The notes under the pieces were generated by a model, which searched no databases, was not told the origin of the DNA, and saw only the letters and a list, made by a program, of their open reading frames with translations. A DNA stretch of 64,000 bases from Symsagittifera roscoffensis (lineage: Eukaryota > Xenacoelomorpha > Acoela > Convolutidae): contig NC_087062.1 of the NCBI RefSeq assembly GCF_963678635.1, forward strand, positions 44,470,395 to 44,534,394, read 5' to 3'. This document shows, in pieces, positions 43,896-56,032 of the stretch (position 1 is the first letter of the stretch; every line of letters begins with the position of its first letter). A program made the translations under genes and the position numbers.

Positions 43896-45822
43896 CACTT
43901 TTTCTTGCACAAATAATTATTAAACTTTATGAAATTCATGTTCGAAATTTAATCCTTAAGAAAACAACTTTTTACATGTCTGTTGATCAAAAACAATAGA
44001 AAAACAATAGATTTACATAGGCAATAGCAATGAAAGTCATCAAAAACATAAGTTTTCTAAGCAATAAATCAACATCTTTTTACAATAAAATTTTACGTTT
44101 TTCGCTTATTCATTTAAGAAAAAAGTCAGAACTTTGCATAGTTTTCGACAATTTGAAAAAATGTTTCGTAATTTTTTAAGCATTTCGCTAAATTTCTTGA
44201 GATATTTTCTGGCACACGTAATAAAAACAATACAGATTTATCGGTTAAAAATTGTTCAAGCTGGAAAAAAAATTAATTTTGACCAAACTCTTATAACAAA
44301 TATTCAATTATTATGAGAAAATTTATTTGAAAAAGCCAATCCGACGTTCTGACATGATTCGCGACAGAGCTAGGAAGGTGTATTTTGATTTATTTAGGCA
44401 ACAAAAATGTAATTCCACCTGAGAAAATGACGTCATTATACTTTAAGTTTTGTAAAACAGTTAAAGTTGTAGATATTTCTACCAGAGAAACCGAATTCAT
44501 TATTCATTAACTTCTAGAATCTTCTAATTTTTAGAATCTACAGAATAAATCCTCGAGTTTTATAAGAAGTCATTTCACATTAGTTTCAGATTTTTCTGAA
44601 TCTTCTGAATTCTAGAAATATCCAATAAAATTATAACCAATCAGAATTCCAGAACTAACTCTAAGAAGATGGGATTGATAAAAAAATCGGGGATTTCCGC
44701 TAATTTTCTAGTTTTTTTAAAGCTTAATAAAAGAACTCAACCAAGGTTGTGATTAATAGGAATAGTTTCTCAGGAAATTCTTTCCTTTTAAAAAACTTTT
44801 CATATTTAGCTTCAGTTCAACTAAAACTTCTTATTCTACAAAACCCTTTATCAGCAATTAAAGTCAACCAAGTGTTGAAAAATGAGTTCAGAATTTTTGA
44901 AAGAATGTCAGCGATATTTACAGCTGAAAATCATACATTTCATTTTATTTCAAAGTCTCCTACAGTTCAGTTAATTCTTTCAACATGAGTAAATTTTTTA
45001 GAAGAAACGGAAATTAATCCCAAAAGCTGAAACCAATCAAAATAGAACGGGCGAGTTACTGCATCTTGTTTGAAATTGGTACCGAAACTGTCAAAATTCT
45101 CAAATTTAATAAAAATTCCCATTCTAGTGAGCAAATTATCATAGATCTTCAGAGGACTTAGAAAGGAATTGGCTATGTCTAAGTTACTTTCGAAAAAAAG
45201 TACGGGTTTTCTTATGATTCAAATGAAAAATCTTTTGATGAAGTTGTGGATCTGGGATACGGAAATAGTTTTCATTTGCTTATAAGTGAGCGTATACTAC
45301 AAATGACTGTTTTTGAAAAAATTGTTGTTTTGACATATTCTACAGAGATCCGAAGAAGTGTTCAGTCCCTTTAGAATTTACCTGCCTGATTGGCGAAAAA
45401 CTGAAGTCATTCGTGATAAAAGGTAAAAGAAAAAAAAATGAAGTTTCAACAGGATAATTTAGCTTTGTCTAGAAGAAAACATGGCGTGGCACATGATGAA
45501 AGTGCAACGAACTCAAAAATTAACCCAATTTTTGTCTTATTACATATTTTTTTCAAGTTTCCCATTTTTTGTAAATTGAGTTTTCTCTTCATTTGAACTA
45601 AGTGTTTCTGGATCATAGCTTAAATTTTAAAGACTTATCAGAATAAACTACTTAGAGAACTTTGTAAGACAGTTGATTTTTTTATCACAAAGCTTACTTA
45701 ATCAACAAAACAATCATAATCTTCAACAAATCAGATTCATATTTTGAATTTTGGTTTTTTTTGAATTCTGTCCTGAAACGCTGAACCATGAGTTTGTGTG
45801 GGAGCAAGTTTTTCATTAGACA

Positions 45823-46308
45823 TTAGATAATGTCTCTTAAATTTTTTCCCATAAGTGGTTTTTTTTGCAAAACTAGGTATCTGATTGGGTCCTTTCCATC
45901 GTAAGGTGTGTTGAACTGCTCGACTAAGCTGATTGAATAATTCTCCGCTTGATGTAACATTACATGAATGGAATCGGTGTTTGAACAAAGTGTAAAGACA
46001 GTCAATTTTGAATAATTATCTAATCTCAGCAAAATTTGGCTAAAAGATGTTCCTATTAGAACCAAATGCAACTTGCAATTCTCTGAAGAACATAAAGAAT
46101 TGTGGGTAGACACACACTGACCTTGGGTTTCTATGTACTTTTTGTAAAGTTTGTTGGAAACAAAAAAAAATAGCGATTTCTTACTGTAATTTGAAAAAAA
46201 CTGGGAAGAGCTTGACACATAGCAGCTTCGATTGGAAAGAATGAAACTGGCAGAAAATTGTGGATTTTTATCGGAAAAGAAACGCCTACACATTTTCCGT
46301 ATAGGCAA
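45823..46308 (-). CDS. Hypothetical open reading frame, 161 codons, doubtful
   Basis: A long open frame for such AT-rich DNA, with Cys and Ser in the first half and a more protein-like second half (LVEQFNTPYDGKDPIRYL). An alternative start inside it would give a shorter product. No domain, signal peptide or splice structure supports it. It may be a remnant of a nematode gene exon or chance. Confidence 0.25.
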   Translation of the reverse strand: MPIRKMCRRFFSDKNPQFSASFILSNRSCYVSSSSQFFSNYSKKSLFFFVSNKLYKKYIETQGQCVSTHNSLCSSENCKLHLVLIGTSFSQILLRLDNYSKLTVFTLCSNTDSIHVMLHQAENYSISLVEQFNTPYDGKDPIRYLVLQKKPLMGKNLRDII

Positions 46309-46590
46309 AACTCATATGAAACCTTCCATTTTTGGTACTAATTCCATACATGGAAATCGCGATGACTCATATTGCTAGCTTCCATTTTCATCTAATCATT
46401 TCTTCATTTCTTCTCATCTGATCAGTTCGTTCTTCATAAATGTACTCAAGAAGAGATACTCGTCCCAATTAAATTCAATTTGAAAAACATCAAGAATTGG
46501 AAGATTTGTTTTGTTCCAAAAACCTTACAGGGGAAAGTTAATTTTGAACCGTGCTTTCAACTATTAAAAATTAATGATTTAAACAATTTA

Positions 46591-46903
46591 AGAATCTCAA
46601 CATGTCTATCTTAGTGAAAAAGAAGGGGAAGCAAAATCGACAATCCGGAATACCGTTACTCACGATGCTGAAAACTTTGGACTCATATCTATATACGAAG
46701 CCAAAACTGGCGAAGAATCAGCTATGGATCAAGAGCTCGTCATCTGTAATAGAGTCTATAAAATCGCAACATACAACATAGGGAGGGTGTGTGCCACAAC
46801 CAAAAAGTACAACCTGAACAAGCCACCCTACTTTCAGATTCGACTCTTCACTGCAAAAAAGAATGAAGCAATGAAACAAGTTGCATATGTCAACTATGTT
46901 TGA
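46591..46903 (+). CDS. Unrecognised 3'-terminal exon of a protein-coding gene
   Basis: Open from after a TAA at 46588 to a TGA at 46901-46903, about 103 codons with no ATG near the start, so it would be an internal or terminal exon. Composition is clearly protein-like and less AT-rich than its surroundings: HDAENFGLISIYEAK, MDQELVICNRVYKIATYN and PPYFQIRLFTAKK. An AG that could serve as acceptor lies near 46590, but without a strong pyrimidine tract. I do not recognise the family. Upstream exons were not found in the AT-rich DNA to the left. Confidence 0.5.
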
Positions 46904-47660
46904 ACGAATTCAAAGAAATGTCCCAGATTTTGGGAGACTTTATATTTGTTGTTAATTGTAAACCTCAGTAATGTTACAAATTTTTTTCTCTGTTCGGTAA
47001 GTGAATATTATTGAGTCAAAACGATATTTTCTCCTTGAAATGTACATTTAGAGCTAGAATATCTAAAGAAAAGTCAAACAAAACATACAAACACTAGCCA
47101 ATTATCAGTTAATTATTCAGTAATTGTTTGTAAAAAATTACCGAAAAAACTTACTTCTTTACTTTTTTTAACAAAATTTCAGTGAAAATTGTCTTATTTG
47201 AACTAAATTACAAATATATTTGATTGAGAACATGATTTTTATTTTTCGAATTTCAGAGTTTAATTGGTTGTTTTCAATTGTTTTTGCCTATTCGAGGTTT
47301 TGATTGGCTACATAACTTTTCTAAAAGATGATTAGAGTCTAAATAAGGGAAACTTTTTTCTGCTGATTTTTTTTTACAAAACAATTTTAAAAATGATACA
47401 TCAATTCGAGTTTTTAAAGTATTTTTGTTAATTCAGTAAAAAATTATGTCTCTATCAAAAGCGTTTTCAATTTCTGAATTGGACAATTATCAAATTCCAG
47501 GGTTATACTACTACAAAAAACTAAAAAAAGTGGTAGACAGATGACATTGATGGAGATTGTTTTGGAATTAACTTGTTTTGATACACAGAAAATTCGATTA
47601 TTTTGTTAGAAAGATGGAGAGGAGATTTCAGAAAATAAGAGTACTATCAAATTTATCAAC
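46904..47660. other. AT-rich, nothing recognised
   Basis: No open frame of note. Confidence 0.5.
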
Positions 47661-48003
47661 AATGTTTTCTTTTAGAAGAGTTAACTCAGATTGAATGGTC
47701 GATCAGTAAAGAACAAAAAAAATGGAAGAGCTCATGAAACATAAATTGAAGATAAAGAACATTATTTCGATTACTGTTTTGAATTTGATACAAATACAAA
47801 ATCTTGATGTTTCAGAAAATTTTTCAATCGATTATCCAAAGTTGAAAGATTTCCGGTTGTTTATATTACAATATACCAGAAAAAAAAGTGATAAAAATGT
47901 TCAATTTGATAATTTCTTTTTTCGCTGGTTAGAAATAGAACAAGTCGAAAAACTTTTGATCGAAGTTTCAAAAATTGAATTGAGTGTCGAAAAAATAATA
48001 TAA
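47661..48003 (+). pseudogene. Possible decayed exon, unknown family
   Basis: After a good acceptor (TTTTCTTTTAG, about 47680) one frame reads EELTQIEWSISKEQKKW and then stops. Another frame opens at 47722 for 93 codons with alternating Leu/Ile strands and ends in LEIEQVEKLLIEV. The overall look is that of the repetitive C-terminal part of nematode F-box-type proteins, but no F-box is present and the resemblance is weak. Confidence 0.3.
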
Positions 48004-48139
48004 TCCAGACAAGAAAACTCACTTTGGTATCAAATGTATAAATTGGTTATGTTAAAAAAAATTCAATAAAATTGATTGATTGGGAAGTTTCATAAACAAA
48101 GTTTGAAAAAGATCTATAAAGTAATTTAAAGTCTGTGAA

Positions 48140-48400
48140 TACTTCATTCTGATTGGTTTTTACCACAAATATTACCAGTGAAGAAAAATTGGGTTGTTTG
48201 ATACTATTATTGTTGAAAAATGCATGAGAAGTAGAGCTCAATTCTGATTGGTTGATCTTAAATTTGTTGAAAATTCCATGACCATTGAAGCTCGATTCTG
48301 ATTGCTTGATATCAAATAAGACAAAACTTTTCTTCATAAGTAATGCTCGATTCTGATTGGTTGATACCAAAGACTTGAAAACTTCATGGTTAGATTGGAA
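48140..48400. repeat. Minisatellite, about 54-bp unit
   Basis: The core CTCGATTCTGATTGGTTGAT recurs at about 48144, 48187 (degenerate), 48241, 48295 and 48350. The - strand open frame across it (48047-48436) is a product of the repeat and not a gene. Confidence 0.7.
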
Positions 48401-48588
48401 GTTTTTTGTTTCAGCTAGGCATAATAGCAGATGCATTCTGATTTTCTTTCACGTTAAAAACACTTGAATGAGAATTTCACATAACTGTTCTAATTTACTT
48501 TTATTCACTTTTGAGGCTACTCAAATCTTCTTTTTTTAAAACTTGGTACAACCTAAATCACCCGTTTATTTTTTCTTTACTTATTAGG

Positions 48589-48822
48589 ATGCCGTCACTG
48601 AATAGAACTGAATGAGTTGCATGTCTTGAATGTGGCAGAGAATGAACCCGCTTACACGCATCAAGACATCTTAAGCACTGTGGCGTTTTAAAGTGTTCCA
48701 ATTGTAACTTTTATACATATAGCAGCAACGAACTCACTAATCGTACCAAGGAGAAGCTTCATTTACGTCAGCATAATGTTAAGTTATGTGCTCAGCATTC
48801 TCGAAACATACTCCAAGAGAAG
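48589..48822 (+). pseudogene. C2H2 zinc-finger exon with two TGA codons
   Basis: An acceptor (CTTATTAG) lies one base before the ATG, and the 78-codon exon ends in phase 0 at a donor (AAG followed by GTAAAA). The first finger is CLECG...RLHASRH (C-x2-C-x7-H-x3-H). The second is CSNCNFYTYSSNELTNRTK, with the expected first His changed to Arg. TGA codons interrupt it at codons 9 and 17, positions where Arg (CGA) would be plausible before a C-to-T change. The style of these fingers is like nematode C2H2 proteins. As it stands the exon cannot make a product; no further exon is seen. Confidence 0.6.
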
Positions 48823-51590
48823 GTAAAATCAATTTACTTTTAATAAAAACATAGGAGAAAATACATTTGAACAATATTTTGTACTGAATGTGAAAAGTCC
48901 ATATCAAAATAATTTGAAAAAAATCTAGTAAAATTTTATAGTTTTTTTTTCACTATTCTCGGTCTGACATTTATTTTTTTGTTCAAATGTTCTGATCAAA
49001 GATAAAACCAGCAACATTTGAGTTCAAATTGTCGTGAAACTTTCAATGGAAATCGATCCGAAAATTTTTAACCTACAGTAAAAACTCCATTGGTTGAAAG
49101 CTTGCGGAGATTTTGTCGCACTAATTTTTCTAAAGTAAAAGTGATTAAAATACTCTAATGAGTGCTTAAGTTTTATTTGAATTTTTGTAGAAAACTGGAT
49201 TGTTATAAATTATGGACTAATTGAAAAGTTTTGCCTAGTTACTATTTTAAAGTTTTCCTTGTTTATTCCTTGTTTAGTTCATGGCGTAGTGCAATTTTAA
49301 GCAAATAAGGGAAGTTGATTTATTCAAAATAATAATTTTCTAATATTTTTTTAATATTTCAGAAAAGAAATTGAAAACTGACCTAGAACAGATAAAAAAA
49401 TATACGTTCTTGTTAACTTTTGAAAATTTTAAATTGATAATATACAACATTCTCAAGCGGAAACAAACACATACAGTTATCAGGTTGAAAAAATCATTTG
49501 AAGTTTTTTTAGAAATTCATTTATGGTAATAATTTTGTTTCGGATCATTGAATGTTTGTTGAAATGATACTTTTTTTCATCTCAAATTCAACTTTCAAGT
49601 TAAATATTGTTCCAATTGGATTATGTTGGAAGCAGAAACAGAAAAAATATTAATTTGAGATAGAAACACAATTTAATTCAATAGGATTTTAGAGAAAGTT
49701 TTACTAAAGTTTAGCTTATACATTGCATCTTGAGAACAAAATCCAACTTAAATGAGTAATATTCAGAAAATTTCTTATCATTTGATATATTAGGTAATTT
49801 TATATGAAAACTCAAATTGAAGGTTTTTCTGTGTATTAAACCCAACTCCGACATATTTTGGAAGTTGATATTTGAAGCATAAATCGGAAATTTCCTTTCA
49901 AGATCTACTTTTTGTTATTTTGGATTGAAAAAAAATTCATGTAGAAAGATTTTTAGAGAAAATAATATAGAGCTTGCTGAAAATTTCTAAGCAAACTGAT
50001 AGTTAGTTGTACTTTTGCTTCAATAGTTTAATGTAGTAACTGAACAAGGGAACCTAAAGAAAAATATGTAAAATTTACAAAGTGATAAGCAGTCGTTATT
50101 ATTTCTAATTTAATCTCTGCCAGCAAATTGTTCGTTCAATTGATACCATTTTCCTCCTAAACTCCCCAGTTCTGACTAAATTTTTTTGCATAATCAGTTC
50201 AAAGAGAAAACATATAAGAAGCATAAAGCAAAAAAAAACCTTAAAACATAGAAAAATTCGACGGAAAATGAAAAAAAAATTGTTGTAGAAGCAACAGATA
50301 GATAATCATCAGTTTCGAAGAAAATTTTGTAAGAGTTCATCCAATCTAAAACAATTTTAACAAAATATACACCTATTTTAGTCAAACCCAGCAGTAAAAT
50401 GTTCACTTTTCATCAAGGATTCGAAACCTATTATCATTATTAACGTGAAAAAATTCTCAAAAGTTAAAATTTTTGTACATATTCGGGTTAATAATTGAGA
50501 AAAAAGTGAAAATGAGTAGGATCATGGAAATTGATCTAAAATTTTCAATGAACATGGCTCTTACTGTTCATTTGAATTGAAAATCTTTGTTGAATTCTCC
50601 TTGAACTGGACGAAAAACTAGTTATTTACAAAAATAAAAGGTTAAAAATGGAAAATTAATTACACTATTTTCCCCAGAAGTTTCAGTATTGATGCAGCTA
50701 AAATGAGCTTTATATCTTAAGCGCTTTATATAAATTACTTTTAAGCTCAAATGGAGGTAAACTATATCATAGTTCAATTTTTTGAGAGAATTTGTGGAAA
50801 AGTCCAAATTTTTATTCAAAATTTTGTATCACTGTCTGAACATGATGCCAATTAAAATAGAATTTGAGCTTATATTTAAATTCTATTCAGAAGCAACAAA
50901 AACAAAAGTCAAAACCTTGAGATTTCTAGAATTTTTTCTAAAAAATTGAAGTTTTTGCAATTTTTTTCCAAAAACTTTGAAATTTTTGCAATTTTTTTCT
51001 AAAAATTGAAATTTTTGCAACTTTTTTCAGGATCTTGGCTTTTTTTTTCAAAATTCCGGCAGGTTTCAGCTTAGTTTCAGCTAGATTGGGTAAAATTTGA
51101 AAAAGTAAGATCATCTAAGAAATTAGTTATCAAGTCGAATTATATCAAATCTTATCCTGTTTTGAATACTTTCGAAAAAATTTTCAATTTTTTGATAAAA
51201 ATTCCAAAATTTTGACAGTCTCACCAGTGATTTACCATGAAACAAAAAAACTAATTCTTTTTCTAAACAATCGGCACGTAATACTCACCAATAACTTAAC
51301 GCGTGCCGAGTTTTCTGCGAAAAAACTAGACATTTCCACACAAAATCCAAAAAGAAACACCGTTTCTCTTACCATTCTCTTACCATCACTCAAACTATGA
51401 AACTTAACCACTCTATTACCTATCTTAATACATTGGGAAAACTAATCCATATGCTATTACAAAGCGTGCTTACCGGATACTCTACAGCCTATGTTAAAAC
51501 ATGGATGTCAGCACCCCCCCCCCCCTCCTTATCTGGTTCGCGTTGCTTAAATTCTGACCTCCCTATCTGGTCTGCGCTGCTTGAATTTCA
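48823..51590. other. AT-rich region without recognisable genes
   Basis: Only short chance frames. A low-complexity tandem stretch (about 50930-51040; unit AAATTTTTGCAATTTTTTTC) and a poly-C run at about 51516-51528 are present. The poly-C run is followed by two roughly 33-bp copies of a CTCCYTATCTGGT-containing unit (51529-51594). Confidence 0.45.
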
Positions 51591-52305
51591 CTAATAATGA
51601 TTTTATCGCTACTTCGGACTAAATGGAGTTTGAAGTAGTCTCAGACATGTTGTCTCAGGTTTCGGGTTGTGAGTGTTCAGTCAAAATTGCGGATTCAATG
51701 GAGTCAAATAAGGAACCAACCCTCAAAGTTTTCGACTCCCCGGACAATATCCTGAACTTTTGATTTTATCCCGCGGAAAACGAATTGCAACAGAGGCGTT
51801 CGTTAATTAACATCAGTTTCTCTTTTTTGATCGGCTTCCCCTGACAAAATTTCATCTTTGAAAAAATATTTTCAGTCCAGATCAAAGCTTGGTTTTGTTT
51901 CGTTCCAAAGAAAGAAAACTTTTCTCTCTACTAATTTCTGACTGATACTGCACATCTGACCTTGTGGAAATATACCATTCCGAACTATCTTATGGGTTGT
52001 TCTCCTCAGGTTTTTTTGTGGTCACAAGATGATGTACAATTGACCGGCAACCCTGTTCAACCAAATGACTCCACATCACTGCTGGTCTGATATCTATCTT
52101 ATCAGTAACTGTTAGAGTCGTCATAACCTCAGTCAACTCAAATTGCGCTCATTCAACTTCCATATCCAGCAAATTGCGAAATTTCGGCATGAAATCTGGT
52201 ACTACGTTCACGGTTCTAAGCAGCATTGAGCTGCTTTTGATACCTAACCTGGTGAGCTCCTACTGGAACAATTTCCAGTTCAAAAGTAAAACCAGAGTAA
52301 CAAGG

Positions 52306-52593
52306 TCAACTTTCGCTAATAATTTTTTTCACCAGCTTTTTTCGAAGTTCTCGTCTTGATCGTTCATACCACCTTGTGAGCGGTGTTTCAGTCAAAAAAG
52401 GAGAAGCCAACTTTATTTTCTGTTTGGTTGGCTTGTTTTTCTTCAGTCGCCAATAGAACTCAACTTTTTTGCCAAGACTGTCAGTGTTTTGATGTTTATC
52501 ACGCGTTCTACTTTCTGTGATCATGTGATAGCCATCTAGTCTGACCATCCGACGACCAATGTATCTCTGATCTATCAAATACTTTTTCAACAA
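52306..52593 (-). pseudogene. RNase H end and connector start of the third gypsy copy
   Basis: 95 codons matching copy P after its RNase H (IGRxxVRL, then EFYxRL and a LTRW/LTKW block). Out-of-frame sequence on both sides. Confidence 0.65.
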
Positions 52594-53199
52594 CGCGAGG
52601 ACGCGAGTGAGCTGTTGTCAACGCCTAGCTTGAACGGATCACTCCCTGAGTAAGCTCTGCAATTTTCAACACAAATTTTAAATGTGAACGTTTCCGCTGT
52701 ATTTACTATCTGAGCATTGCTAGGAATTTTGCTGCCATAAGATTTGGATCGCAGGATTGTCTTCCCATTCCGTTTGGTTTCTGTTGGAGTATACCTACAA
52801 TCGCCACCACAGATTTTTCAGTGTACAAGACGAACATCACTTGTTCCCTGAGCATGAGAGGAACGGAGCCTCGCACATTTAAATTTTATAATTTTTCTTA
52901 TCTCTTTTCTGCTCTTTCGCTAAAGGCCAAATTTTTGTCTTTGCTACGCGTTAGTTGCTGCATTGGATAAAATTTGTCTGCATATCCTTTGATAAATTTC
53001 CATTAATGAATGGCAAAGCCAAAAAAATCTCATCTGTTGAGTGTCATTCTTTGTTTTTTTTTGCCCACGTCAGCACTGCTTCCGCAGCCTCTGGATATGG
53101 TCTGATTCCAGGTCTACGCACCACGCAACCCTGATACTTTGTGGAGTCCCGAACGGTTTCGCCTTTCTACGGATTGCACTTCATCCGACCTGTTTCATG

Positions 53200-53604
53200 C
53201 AGGTGATGACTTCATCCAATTTTTCTATGTGATCTTCTTGTGTTGGTTTTGCAATCACAACATCGTCAACATAGCTTATTATCAGAATTGTTTTTTTGTA
53301 ATCTCGCTAAAGACTTGACCTTTGAAATTTTGCTCTCGCATTACACTGTCTAAAAGGCAATCTTTTCCACTGGAACAACCCCAGCTCGCATGCGAATCCT
53401 GTCTTCCCTCGATCTTGTCCCTTTAGGGGCACATAACAGACTGCAGAGCACAAATCCAATCTTGCTTCTCCCAACTCGGAGAGTTTTCTTGATCCATGGT
53501 ATGGGGTCTGCGTTTTTTATAGTAAATGGGTTAAAGTAGCGGTACTCACAACAAAATTGAAGTTGCGCCATTCTTTCTCCGCTATCTCTACGCCACAAGC
53601 CCAA
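53200..53604 (-). pseudogene. Reverse transcriptase remnant of the third gypsy copy
   Basis: The stretch 53350-53604 contains the FCCEYRYFN block. The catalytic CYVDD equivalent (SYVDDVVIAKP) lies just after it in another frame at about 53200-53285. The middle of the palm is deleted or scrambled. Confidence 0.7.
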
Positions 53605-54333
53605 GGAGACTTGAATGGTTATATCATAATGTATTTCATTAACCTTTCAACCGTTTTTCTTCATCTGTTCTACATCTGTCATTCTCCTAGCTCTTTCCGT
53701 ATGATGCGCCGCGCCCTCTTCTATCTCTATTTTTGTTCAACCAAACTATTTTTGTTCAACAAAACAGCTTATAGCAGCCTTTTGCCTCAAAGAAACGTCT
53801 GCGTTCCCAGTAGTTACGCTTCTTGCCTGCCTGCTGTGTGAGCAACTATAGTGTGGAAAGTGTGAGCAATTATACAGCTTATCGTCCGTCTCTGACTTTT
53901 TAAAAACCATTTCTTGAAAACCATTTCAAATTAAATTATTTCAGTGACTCTTTTCACGATTTCCCCATTCTAAGGATTGCATGGATTGCAATCTACGGAT
54001 TGCAAGGAGTTTATCTAGTTCTAAACGCTCTGGTATTCAGTTCTCCTTTAGTAGGAATTGGATTTTTGGTTGTTTCAAATTTTTTCTCGTTCTGCACACT
54101 CGGTATTCAGCGGCTAAGCACCACCAAGCTTCCTTCCGCGTTATACCGTGAAAATCAGGTCCTGAGTGATCAACAACACAATAGTACATTGTTTGCTCTC
54201 TGTGAGACTAGGCATACCTGTTTTTTCTTACTAAATTAATTTTTTTTTCCATTCTAAAATTGGGGATTAAAGCTTTGCTCGGCTTTAACTTAACTTCACA
54301 ATCTTAAAAAGTTGAAAGCCTGGCTACCCTGGT

Positions 54334-54555
54334 TTAACATGATTTTTCTTTATCTGGGTTCGTTCCGAACTTCAATTCCAGATCCTTCAATCGGCTCATG
54401 CTATTGTTCAATTCAATGGTCACGTGAAAGTTTCGTACGAAATTGCGCCCCAGGGTGAACTGATCAGACTCATCGAAATTCTGGACCACAAGGAAGCTCA
54501 TCCAAATATGCCTTCCTCCTATATGCAATGAATGATCGGAGTTCTCCCAACACAT
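54334..54555 (-). pseudogene. Protease-RT linker remnant of the third gypsy copy
   Basis: 73 codons with IWMSFLVVQNFDESDQFTLG and FVRNFHVTIELNN, matching copy P at about 33945-34080, where the same sequence is frame-broken. Confidence 0.6.
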
Positions 54556-55146
54556 AAAATACCCTATTCACACAACAACGTCAACTTCCTGGTTGTTGTT
54601 ACAACAAAAACATCAAAGTGATGGTTTTGTTGTTTTTGTTCACATTTTTTCTGAGTAGCAAGTTGTCGAAAAAAATAACTTAAGCTAAAACAAAAACAAC
54701 AACTTGTTAGTGTTTTATGTTAAAATTTCGGGTCCTTTTATGTTACACTTACAGGGTCGGATAATTTAGTTTTCAAAAAGCTGAAATTAATCAAAATCTG
54801 GTGAAAATTAGATTCAGAAGTTGATGAATACACAAACAAAAACACGTCAAATTTTCTCACCATAAGCATACCACGCTTTAAAAAACAATCTGAGGACAAT
54901 TTTTTGCTGGTTTAATACGTTAGTGGTCAGCAAGTCTGAACTTCACTAAAACTAACAGTTATTTATAAATACTGCTGAATGAAGAAAAACGACAATTTTA
55001 TACATGTGAGTTACAATTAAATAATTCAGTGTTTTTTGATGCAGAATAACATTCTTACAGTCAAATTATGTAAAAAGTTTTGCATTCATGTTTCTCGTAA
55101 GCAGAGTTCTCGTAAGAAAACTACGATGTCGGCTTTTGGCAAACAC

Positions 55147-55148
<2 letters not shown>

Positions 55149-55192
<44 letters not shown>
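55149..55192. repeat. GT dinucleotide microsatellite
   Basis: About 22 uninterrupted GT repeats. Confidence 0.95.
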
Positions 55193-55195
<3 letters not shown>

Positions 55196-55614
55196 AGTGT
55201 TTGTTAGAGTGATTGTGTTATTTGCAATTTCAGGCACAAAAAAAAGTTTTAATTTCTTGCACGCTATCGAACAGTTAACAATCCTAGTCGAACATGTTTT
55301 TAATAGTCTGAACAGAAAATAGTCACAAGTAGGTAAAAATAAGATTCAGATATTAATTTCAAAATGTTTTTTAAACATTCTACATATTCAATCAGAAACA
55401 CACTACAAGTTTTTCACCACATGCATGATCGGTCTCTTTTAAAAATTTTCAAAATTTAGAATTAAATTAAAAACAACTCCTGTTCGAGAACTGAAGCTTC
55501 ATAAATTACTGAACTTTTCCGCGTCGTTTAATTTGTTTGTTCATTTAAGATGACCAGTTTTACTTTTTAATAGTCTTGAAATATCCGCAAGTTTGTCAAA
55601 CTTATATCTAGAAG

Positions 55615-56032
55615 CAGGGACGGATCTAGGATTCTCTAGAGGGGGGGGGGGCTGATTTTCAAAAACGTTTTGAAACTTTTGACGATCTTTTTTATAGGTC
55701 GACTAAATTGATTTTCCGAGCTCTCCTAAAGCATTAAAAAGACGCTGTTTTGCCAAATTTTCTGCGCGCAAGGCAAATTTTAAAAAAAAACAGGTCAAAA
55801 AAGCCATTTTTGGGCTTTTTTTGGAAAATTTTGACCCAAAAATTGCGTTTTTTTGGCGTGCGCTCCCCCTCAAAGTTAGAATACATTGGCGCCAATGGTG
55901 CCTTTAGAACCATTTTAGGGTCGGTCGGCCGAAAATGGATTTCTTAAAAAGTACCAAAGGGACCCTTTGGGTCGGCAGGGGGTCGAATCCCTGAAGAAAT
56001 GCGTCCGCCCCCCCCCCCTGAATCCGCCCCTA
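55615..56032 (+). mobile_element. hAT-type MITE, 418 bp, with 8-bp target duplication
   Basis: Ends CAGGGACGGATCTAGG and GAATCCGCCCCTA form imperfect terminal inverted repeats of hAT type. It is flanked on both sides by TCTAGAAG (55607-55614 and 56033-56040), a perfect 8-bp duplication. No transposase is encoded; poly-G and poly-C runs lie inside each end. It is inserted in the tandem-repeat block. Confidence 0.85.

Larger units (their letters stand above)
43561..46590. other. AT-rich region with one minisatellite, no clear gene
   Basis: Contains a 31-bp minisatellite (43770-43895). Isolated open frames such as 44749-44988 (+) have no recognisable features. Confidence 0.45.
51600..54560 (-). 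mobile_element. Remnant of a third Ty3/gypsy-type copy (same family as copy P)
   Basis: Read on the - strand, fragments occur in pol order. The end of the protease linker is at 54334-54555 (GRNFVRNF). RT first blocks are at about 53510-53600 (LQFCCEYRYFNPFTIK). The YVDD segment is at about 53200-53285 (YVDDVVIAKPTQEDHI). RNase H traces lie around 52750-52850 (SVVAIVGIL) and 52306-52593 (YIGRRMVRLDGY). Then comes part of the connector (52300 to about 51960). No LTRs or integrase were found. It is the most decayed of the three copies but keeps segments that copy P has lost. Confidence 0.75.

Noticed and set aside
47722-48003. Firm call of an F-box-associated protein
   Set aside because: The similarity is only in general Leu/Ile pattern; no F-box and no diagnostic motif.
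48047-48436. 129-codon - strand frame as a gene
   Set aside because: It follows a 54-bp minisatellite whose repeats create the apparent protein repeats.
48589-48822. Selenocysteine recoding of the two TGA codons
   Set aside because: No selenocysteine structure or family precedent; simple CGA-to-TGA decay explains both.
55149-55192. GT repeat as a regulatory site
   Set aside because: An ordinary microsatellite without supporting context.
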